Shown piece after piece: positions 58,583 through 64,000 of a stretch of DNA of 64,000 nt. The stretch's first letter is position 1. Each line of letters opens with the position of its first letter. The notes beneath the pieces are model-generated. The model was not told the DNA's origin. It saw only the letters and a list, made by a program, of their open reading frames with translations, and ran no database searches. Both the position numbers and the translations under genes were made by a program. Source of the DNA: Robertmurraya korlensis (GTDB lineage: Bacteria; Bacillota; Bacilli; Bacillales; Cytobacillaceae). Location of the stretch: positions 1 through 64,000 of the forward strand of contig NZ_JAMBNS010000014.1 in assembly GCF_023715225.1 (NCBI RefSeq), read 5' to 3'.

Positions 58583-59947
58583 ATGTACATAAATAAAAAC
58601 TTGTCTGTACATGTCAAAGATCGATTAGATTATTGTGATGACTTAGTAATTAGGACATTTCCAGAGTTGAAAATTGAGGTATTATATTTTGGTCATCTAG
58701 TAGGGGAAGAAGAGTTGAAAAATAACATTTTACAACCTTTTTCAAATACAAATGAAGAGGAAGTAAAAATTATATTAAGAAGAAAACAATATCAACAAGA
58801 AGAAGATATTAATTTAATGGTTAAGGGAGTACTTGAAGGAAAAGCATTAATAATATACCAAAATTCACTTGCGTATGCAGTGGATATTTATGTTCCTAAA
58901 ACAAGAAGTGTAACTCCAGCAGAAATTGAAACAGTAATTGTAGGATCCAAAGAAGCCTTTATAGAAGATATTGGAACTAACTTGTCTATGATCAGGAGAA
59001 GGATTAAATCAGACTGTTTAAAAGTTCTTAGTTATAACATAGGTACCATCACACAAACGAAAATGTATTTGTTATATATTGAGGGGATTACTTCTCCCAT
59101 ATTAGTTAAAGGATTGCAAGAAAAGATCAATAACATTGATACAAAAGGAGTTAATGACTTAAATCAAATTATACAGTATTTAGACAAGAAGCCGTTATCT
59201 GTTTTTCCGCAGTATTTTACGACGGAGAGACCAGATGTCTCGACATCTAAGTTACTTGAGGGCAGAGTTCTTTGTTTAATGGATGGCAGTCCCTACTCAT
59301 TATCAACCCCAACAAATTTCTTTGAATTCTTTCAATCGCCAGATGATTATAATCAACGGTGGTTACTTGGTACTTTATCTAGGTTATTAAGATTTGCTGC
59401 ACTATTTATAACATTAATCGCTTCCGCTTTTTATGTAGCAGTGTCAATGTTTCATTATGAGATTATCCCTGTTCAATTACTTCATGAGTTTATTCAATCA
59501 AGAAGTAAAGTACCATTTAATCCAGTAATTGAGGCATTAATTATTGAAGGTATTATTGAATTGTTAAGAGAAGCAGGAGCAAGACTGCCTTCTAAAATTG
59601 GACAAACAATTGGCATAGTTGGGGGAATAGTAATTGGTACCGCGGCAGTAGAGGCTGGTTTTACAAGCAATGTTCTAATTATTGTAGTTTCTGTATCTGC
59701 CATATCATCTTTTGTAGTACCACATATCGTAATGACAGCATCTTTAAGAATTACTCGATTTTTCTTTATTATTCTTGCATCCATATGGGGGTTTTTTGGG
59801 ATCATTTTTGGATTTGTTATTATATTGATTCACCTCTGCAGGTTAAAGAATTTAGGGGAGTATTATTTAAAGCCTATATCCCCACTATCTTTGAAGGATA
59901 TAAAAGATACCATCATTCGTGCTCCTTATCAGTTTTTTAAGAAATAG
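58583..59947 (+). CDS. GerA-type germinant receptor A subunit
   Basis: A 454-residue protein. The N-terminal soluble domain (residues 1-240) begins with LDYCDDLVIRTFPELKIEVL and contains RSVTPAEIETVIVGSKEAFIED and NLSMIRRRIKS, the hallmark of GerA/SpoVAF proteins. Four to five membrane helices follow (270-425), including the conserved EALIIEGIIELLREAGARLP segment. It is a subunit of the inner spore membrane receptor that senses nutrients. Intact and first in a three-gene operon. Confidence 0.95.
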   Translation: MYINKNLSVHVKDRLDYCDDLVIRTFPELKIEVLYFGHLVGEEELKNNILQPFSNTNEEEVKIILRRKQYQQEEDINLMVKGVLEGKALIIYQNSLAYAVDIYVPKTRSVTPAEIETVIVGSKEAFIEDIGTNLSMIRRRIKSDCLKVLSYNIGTITQTKMYLLYIEGITSPILVKGLQEKINNIDTKGVNDLNQIIQYLDKKPLSVFPQYFTTERPDVSTSKLLEGRVLCLMDGSPYSLSTPTNFFEFFQSPDDYNQRWLLGTLSRLLRFAALFITLIASAFYVAVSMFHYEIIPVQLLHEFIQSRSKVPFNPVIEALIIEGIIELLREAGARLPSKIGQTIGIVGGIVIGTAAVEAGFTSNVLIIVVSVSAISSFVVPHIVMTASLRITRFFFIILASIWGFFGIIFGFVIILIHLCRLKNLGEYYLKPISPLSLKDIKDTIIRAPYQFFKK

Positions 59948-59966
59948 GTTAAGGAGGGAGCCTTAT

Positions 59967-61049
59967 ATGCAAACTGAAAAATTTAAACCGTTCTATCTCT
60001 TTTTTATTACTTATATGACTCAAACGAGTATAGTGCTCTTTATGTTACCTAACATGATAGCCAATTATTTTGGATATAATGGTTGGTTAATGATTATACC
60101 CATTTCAGTTTTTGCTATGATTCAAATTGGATTAATTGCTGGAATTTATTATTTTAATAAAGGAAGTTCAATTTTTCAAACAATCGAGACTTCTTTTTCA
60201 AAGGTGAATATTATTGCCAAACCTTTGTATCTTTGTTTGAGTATATTTTGGTCCGTTCTTTCCATTACAGTTGCAAAACAATATGTACATGTTATGAAGT
60301 TTTTATACTTTCCACAAACAAATATACAATGGTTTGTACTGTTAACATTAATTCTTACGTATTACCTTGTGACAAGTGGAATCGTAACAATTGCTCACGT
60401 CTCTACATTGTTTTTCTTCTTATCAGCACCAATGATATTCCTTTTAATTTATTTTGTTCCCGATTTCTCTTTTTTGCAATTTTCTACCTTTGTTTTTAAT
60501 GAACATAATGACTTTTATGGAGGCATGATAGAGTTATATACAGCATTTCTAGGGTTTGAAGTAACACTATTCATGTTTCCTTACATAAAAAAAGAGAAAA
60601 AGGTTTTTAAATACGTGTTTTGGGGGCACCTGTATACCACATTACTATATTTGAGTGTAACGATTTTTTGTTACGGGTTTAATAGTTTCCAACAATTAAA
60701 TTATCAAGTTTATCCCGTAATAAATTTATTGCAGTATATAGAATTTGACTTTATTGAACGATTGGACTCCGGATTTTTTATATTATTTTATTTGAAGTTA
60801 ATAATTACTATAACGATGTATATATGGATTAGTTTAGTTACGTTTAAAAGAGTTGTTATGTGGAGTGCTCAACGTAGTGCTTTTGCATTATTGGTAGTTG
60901 GATACTTAGTGACATTACCATTTGTCACCAAAAATGAACTTACTTCTTTGTTATCTTTATTAGCAAAAGTTCAAATACTAATATCCATTTTCTTACCACT
61001 GTTAGTATTGACAATTATATTTTTAAAAAGAAGGAGAAAACATGTCTAG
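59967..61049 (+). CDS. GerB-type germinant receptor B subunit (permease-like)
   Basis: 360 residues from the ATG at 59967 behind AAGGAGGGAG; a longer reading from 59919 overlaps gerA without a ribosome site. Ten hydrophobic segments in the APC-like GerAB/spore permease fold, starting KFKPFYLFFITYMTQTSIVL. The B subunit contains the germinant-binding pocket. The gene overlaps gerC by eight bases. It is complete, unlike the gerAB copy at 54638-55408. Confidence 0.92.
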   Translation: MQTEKFKPFYLFFITYMTQTSIVLFMLPNMIANYFGYNGWLMIIPISVFAMIQIGLIAGIYYFNKGSSIFQTIETSFSKVNIIAKPLYLCLSIFWSVLSITVAKQYVHVMKFLYFPQTNIQWFVLLTLILTYYLVTSGIVTIAHVSTLFFFLSAPMIFLLIYFVPDFSFLQFSTFVFNEHNDFYGGMIELYTAFLGFEVTLFMFPYIKKEKKVFKYVFWGHLYTTLLYLSVTIFCYGFNSFQQLNYQVYPVINLLQYIEFDFIERLDSGFFILFYLKLIITITMYIWISLVTFKRVVMWSAQRSAFALLVVGYLVTLPFVTKNELTSLLSLLAKVQILISIFLPLLVLTIIFLKRRRKHV

Positions 61050-62124
61050 AATCTTACTAATTATTCTAATATTGTTGGTACTACCGGGATGTAGGGACCA
61101 AAAAATTGTAGAAGAGTTAGGGTTTATTCATACAATAGGTTATGAGTTAATTGAAGAAGGAGAAAATTCAGGGAAACTTGAAGTGACAATATCTCTACCA
61201 GTAGCAGAAACCTTAAAACAACAGACAATCACTACGGTGGTTGAAACTTCGAAGGAATCAAGAATATTTTTAAGTAAAAAAACAGATAAAAATTTAGTTT
61301 CCGGGCAAGTTCGAAGTATTTTAATTGGAGAGAAACTAGCAGAAAAGGGAGTATGGGATTTAATTGACACATTTTATCGAGACCCTGTTTCAAGACCTAC
61401 AGTAAAACTGTCAATAGTAAAAAGCAATCCAAAACAATTATTATCAAAGGACTATCCAGAATATAAAATGGTTGACACTGTAATCGAAAATCTTCTAAAA
61501 AAAGAAGCAAGGTTAAATACAATTCCTGAAATGGATATACATAAATTTGCAAAAGATTACCTAGACGATGCTATTGATCCTATTGCTCCTATTATTTTAC
61601 AATCGGAAGACGGAATAATGTCGGACGGAATCGGGTTATTTAGTGGTGACCAGTTAAAAACAACCATACCAGCCATACAAGCAAGAATCTTTTTTTTACT
61701 AACTGGAGAGTTTAAAGAAGGTGATTTATTAATTAAAAACGAAGAAGAAAAAGTATTATTTAGTTTTTTAACGAATAAAAGAAGTATAGATGTTACACTA
61801 GGAGATAAAGAAGAAATAGATGTGAAGTTGTCAATTGATTTTAAAGGCTTCTTACTGGAATACCAAGGAAATAAAGACATCACTAATGAAAAAGAAATAG
61901 AAGCATTAGAGAATTACATTCAAGAAAATATTGAAAATCAAATACGAGATATATTGGAAACTATGAAGGAACATCAAATAGATAACCTCGGTTTAGGAAA
62001 GTATTTAAAACAAAAAATGGATTATCAAACATGGAAAAACTTGGACTGGCCCAAGACAATTGACAGGGTGAATGTTACCCCTAGTGTTACCGTTAAAATA
62101 ATTGATACCGGGATGGTTAAATAA
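61042..62124 (+). CDS. GerC-type germinant receptor lipoprotein
   Basis: A 360-residue lipoprotein with signal peptide and lipobox LVLPGC at residues 12-17. The GerAC domains include ELGFIHTIGYELIE near 26, the SGQVRSILIGEKLAEKGVWD block and PTVKLSIVKSNPK. It is lipid-anchored to the outer face of the inner spore membrane and completes the receptor complex. AAGGAGAAAAC provides the ribosome site within gerB. Intact. Confidence 0.95.
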   Translation: MSRILLIILILLVLPGCRDQKIVEELGFIHTIGYELIEEGENSGKLEVTISLPVAETLKQQTITTVVETSKESRIFLSKKTDKNLVSGQVRSILIGEKLAEKGVWDLIDTFYRDPVSRPTVKLSIVKSNPKQLLSKDYPEYKMVDTVIENLLKKEARLNTIPEMDIHKFAKDYLDDAIDPIAPIILQSEDGIMSDGIGLFSGDQLKTTIPAIQARIFFLLTGEFKEGDLLIKNEEEKVLFSFLTNKRSIDVTLGDKEEIDVKLSIDFKGFLLEYQGNKDITNEKEIEALENYIQENIENQIRDILETMKEHQIDNLGLGKYLKQKMDYQTWKNLDWPKTIDRVNVTPSVTVKIIDTGMVK

Positions 62125-62201
62125 AAAAACTTGCTAAGTATTTATCATGGCTTGAATGAATAGTATTTAAGTACGACTTAGTTTATGCAAAGGAGGGCAT
62201 C

Positions 62202-62633
62202 ATGGCTGTAATAAAGGCAAGTTATATTGATAAAAGACTTCTAGCAAGACTTATCCGTGCGGAAGCAGAAGGTGAAGGGGAGCAAGGAATGTTATTAGTC
62301 GCCAATGTTTGTGTAAATAGAGTACGAGTAAGGTGTTTAGATTTTGTTGATATTAATTCTGTAGAACGAATGGTTTGGCAGTCCCCTGGAGGATTTGAAG
62401 CCGTACACCATCCATACTTTTATCAAAGGGCAAGAGAAAAAGAAATCAGATTAGCAGAACGAATAATTAATGGTGAAAGGCATCATCCAGCAGAACGAGC
62501 ACTATGGTTTTTTAGACCGAATGGCACTTGCCCTGCCCAGTGGTGGAATCAGTGGAATAGTGGCCGATATAAACTTCATTGCTTCTACTCACCTGTTGAA
62601 TCCGAATGTCCAGATGTATATAGGGTTTATTGA
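62202..62633 (+). CDS. cwlJ: CwlJ-type spore cortex-lytic enzyme
   Basis: A 143-residue protein, the length of CwlJ, without a signal peptide. Hydrolase_2/SleB fold: LLARLIRAEAEGEGEQG with the catalytic Glu near residue 21, then VANVCVNRVRV, GGFEAVHHPYFYQRA and ALWFFRPNGTCPAQWW. CwlJ degrades cortex during germination after Ca-DPA release. Its normal partner GerQ is not in the window. AAAGGAGGG precedes the ATG and a terminator follows. The last gene of the transposon cargo. Confidence 0.92.
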   Translation: MAVIKASYIDKRLLARLIRAEAEGEGEQGMLLVANVCVNRVRVRCLDFVDINSVERMVWQSPGGFEAVHHPYFYQRAREKEIRLAERIINGERHHPAERALWFFRPNGTCPAQWWNQWNSGRYKLHCFYSPVESECPDVYRVY

Positions 62634-62701
62634 ATATAACAATAATCTCTAAGAAAATTGTAAAGAAAAATAAACAAAAGAAACTTAAGCAAGCTTAAGT
62701 C

Positions 62702-62750
62702 AGACTGTAGACAAACCCATGAAAATTGAGTTTTGCTTACAGTCTTTTTT
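62702..62750 (+). terminator. Terminator after cwlJ
   Basis: AGACTGTA...CAAA pairs with TTTG...TACAGTCT, followed by TTTTTT. Confidence 0.65.
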
Positions 62751-62791
62751 GATTTAAACTTGTATTAAGAAAATCTTGAGGTGATAAATAT

Positions 62792-62810
62792 GGGGTACCG
62801 TCAGGAAAAT
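62792..62810. repeat. Half copy of a terminal repeat, inverted against the right end
   Basis: GGGGTACCGTCAGGAAAAT is the outer 19 bp of the same repeat, facing the complete right repeat 3 bp away. The two form a hairpin of 19 bp with a loop of about 22 bases. Confidence 0.75.
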
Positions 62811-62813
62811 AGG

Positions 62814-62851
62814 CTTAGCGTTGTAAATCCGCATTTTCCTGACGGTACCCC
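62814..62851. repeat. Right terminal inverted repeat of the Tn3-family element
   Basis: Begins CTTAGCGTTGTAAATCCGC and ends TTCCTGACGGTACCCC, the inverse complement of the repeat at 48856-48893 with two mismatches. Confidence 0.85.
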
Positions 62852-62897
62852 TATACGAATTACAAATAGGCCATTGACCCCTCTCTATTTGGGATGG

Positions 62898-63335
62898 CTA
62901 GACTTCCATTTTATAGTCTAATAAAATTTTCCTTAAATCCTGTCTCGGTATTTCCAAATTAATTGTCACCCGTATAAGTTCGTCCTCTTTATCACTTTCC
63001 CGATCCGACAATTCGATTTCGCGATCAGATTGAGTGGACAACTCCACACCTTCCCTCACATCGGAATTAACGTCTTCTTTACCACTTATTGATTCTCCAT
63101 ACAACATTTCCCACTGTTCATATAAGTTTTTTGCTGTGTGATATTCATCAAGATCAGCTTCTGTATCTATCTGTAATTTTTCTTTCAACCCACGACATGA
63201 CTCTTCCCATTCCTCTAAGGTCTTCAAATCAAATAATTTTGAAAACCTTGGTTTCATTCTTTCCCAATGCAAATAAATGTTATCACACCATTTCAGCAAC
63301 TCTTCACGATATTGTATTTCTTCTACTTCTTCCAC
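62898..63335 (-). CDS. Hypothetical acidic 145-residue protein
   Basis: GTG start at 63335 with GGGAG about ten bases upstream. Helical N-terminal half rich in Trp (YLHWERMKPRFSKLFDL) and an acidic, Ser/Asp-rich linker near 90-120. The short C-terminal segment (ITVNLEIP-like, RVTINLEIPRQDLRKIL) resembles a small strand-helix unit. No family recognised. Lies just outside the transposon's right end. Confidence 0.55.
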   Translation of the reverse strand: MEEVEEIQYREELLKWCDNIYLHWERMKPRFSKLFDLKTLEEWEESCRGLKEKLQIDTEADLDEYHTAKNLYEQWEMLYGESISGKEDVNSDVREGVELSTQSDREIELSDRESDKEDELIRVTINLEIPRQDLRKILLDYKMEV

Positions 63336-63629
63336 TCCTCTTCATCTCCCGACCATAATTTTCATCCATAATATTCAAAAAACAATCGACATGTTTAAAA
63401 GTACAAATAGGTAAATTTCGTTAATGCTTCTGGTTATGAAAAGGTAAGTGGCCTCCGGTAATTGATAATAGACTTATCAAAAGTAAATTATTCAAAATGA
63501 CACAAACCTTTTATTAAAACATCCTTGTTAGTGATTTTTACCTATTTGATAATAACAATTTCATCATATGCTCCGCGATTGTCCAATGACTAGACAGTTG
63601 CCTAATTGTTATTAATTGGAATTACTTGG

Positions 63630-64000
63630 TCAATAATCATTGCTTTTAAAATTCCAAGTGCAAAGGCTTGTAGTTATTCCACCAGATGAAATAGTTATAG
63701 CCGAAAGAAAGAAAGTTTCTGTTGAAACGAATAAACCCCCAAGACAAATAACAAAAACATCCATAATGAGAATGATGATCCCAACATTAATTTTAATGAA
63801 TTCAGAAAAGTACTGGGCTAATAAATCTGTTCCACCTGTGCTTGTCTCGAAGCGAAGCATAAGACCAATGCCAAAACCAATGAATACACCACCTGTAAAT
63901 GAACTAAGAATTGGTGAAAATTTTATAGGAACTTGATTAACGTTATGAAAAAGGTCAATAAAAAATGATGATAAAAGCATACCGTGCAAACTATTAAAAA
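63630..64000 (-). CDS. YitT-family membrane protein, 5' end outside the window
   Basis: The visible 120 residues read HGMLLSSFFIDLFHNVNQVP, then TGGVFIGFGIGLMLRFETST with GGTDLLAQYF, the characteristic stretch of YitT/DUF161 proteins, and a further membrane helix (VGIIILIMDVFVICLGGLF). The frame stays open to the window edge, so the N-terminal helices lie beyond 64000. The C-terminal DUF2179 domain of long YitT proteins is absent; the protein ends soon after the last helix. Function of the family is unknown. Confidence 0.75.
   Translation of the reverse strand, partial: FNSLHGMLLSSFFIDLFHNVNQVPIKFSPILSSFTGGVFIGFGIGLMLRFETSTGGTDLLAQYFSEFIKINVGIIILIMDVFVICLGGLFVSTETFFLSAITISSGGITTSLCTWNFKSNDY

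Larger units (their letters stand above)
48856..62851. mobile_element. Tn3-family transposon carrying spore germination and resistance genes
   Basis: 13,996 bp bounded by 38-bp inverted repeats (two mismatches). It contains tnpA, a res region, tnpR and cargo: unknown protein, cortex amidase, broken gerAB, DUF421, IS21 and serine recombinase fragments, hsp20, gerA-gerB-gerC and cwlJ. Related Tn1546-like elements of Bacillus carry spoVA2mob and ger genes that change spore heat resistance and germination. Flanking five bases (TTAGA and TATAC) do not match, so no target duplication is left. Confidence 0.8.

Noticed and set aside
48856..62851. Five-base target duplication at the transposon ends
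   Set aside because: Left flank TTAGA and right flank TATAC differ, so no duplication can be claimed.
1..64000. rRNA or tRNA genes
   Set aside because: None recognised by conserved core sequences on either strand; consistent with plasmid or accessory DNA.

Overview
The window is AT-rich DNA from a spore-forming Bacillaceae. This is shown by GerA/GerB/GerC receptor genes, a CwlJ-type hydrolase, a Spo0E-like phosphatase and strong AGGAGG-type ribosome sites, with frequent TTG and GTG starts. Its backbone is a large conjugative plasmid or a plasmid-derived element. The species cannot be named from the sequence.

Layout. (1) 95-23843, all on the minus strand, is a conjugation super-operon. Transcribed from right to left, it encodes a secreted coiled-coil protein, a large surface adhesin, a Tad/type II-like module (TadE-like protein, VirB11/TadA ATPase, TadB, TadC, second TadE-like protein, three micro-membrane proteins), a VirB2-like pilin, a PrgI/VirB3-like protein, a VirB4 N-terminal-like protein, VirB4, an EssB/YukC-like pseudokinase, a VirB1-like hydrolase, VirB8, a VirD4 coupling protein split over two genes, VirB6, a coiled-coil protein, a Toprim primase-like protein, a macro-domain protein and topoisomerase III. 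(2) 24344-28468 holds two XRE regulators and a hydrolase/histidine kinase/response regulator operon. (3) 28921-34457 is the maintenance region: origin-like repeats, a Rep gene with an apparent antisense RNA and leader attenuator, ParA plus partner, and an actin-like ParM plus partner. (4) 34500-39908 is the mobilisation leading region: VbhA/Fic toxin-antitoxin, TraD-like proteins, oriT, MobA/MobL relaxase and an ArdC-like antirestriction protein. (5) 39958-46537 is accessory: an IS3-family element inserted in a terminator loop, a Spo0E-like protein, an atypical tyrosine recombinase with an inverted-repeat-bracketed promoter, a membrane-anchored Mrr nuclease, and an AbrB-type antitoxin whose RelE-like partner is cut by a Tn3-type terminal repeat. 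(6) 46649-48796 holds an acyl-CoA-ligase-like gene and a methyltransferase gene. (7) 48856-62851 is a 14-kb Tn3-family transposon whose cargo is spore biology: a cortex amidase, a broken GerAB gene, DUF421, Hsp20, a complete gerA-gerB-gerC operon and cwlJ. (8) 62898-64000 holds an unknown gene and the 3' part of a YitT-family gene that runs off the window.

How it works together. The relaxase and oriT supply the DNA substrate. The split coupling protein and the VirB-like channel export it. TopB, the Toprim protein and ArdC probably help establishment in the recipient. Rep, two partition systems and Fic/VbhA keep the element in the cell. The notable theme is that a conjugative backbone carries genes acting at both ends of the spore cycle: Spo0E at entry, and GerABC, CwlJ and the amidase at exit. 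The least familiar machinery is the type IV/Tad hybrid with an EssB-like protein and several membrane micro-proteins.
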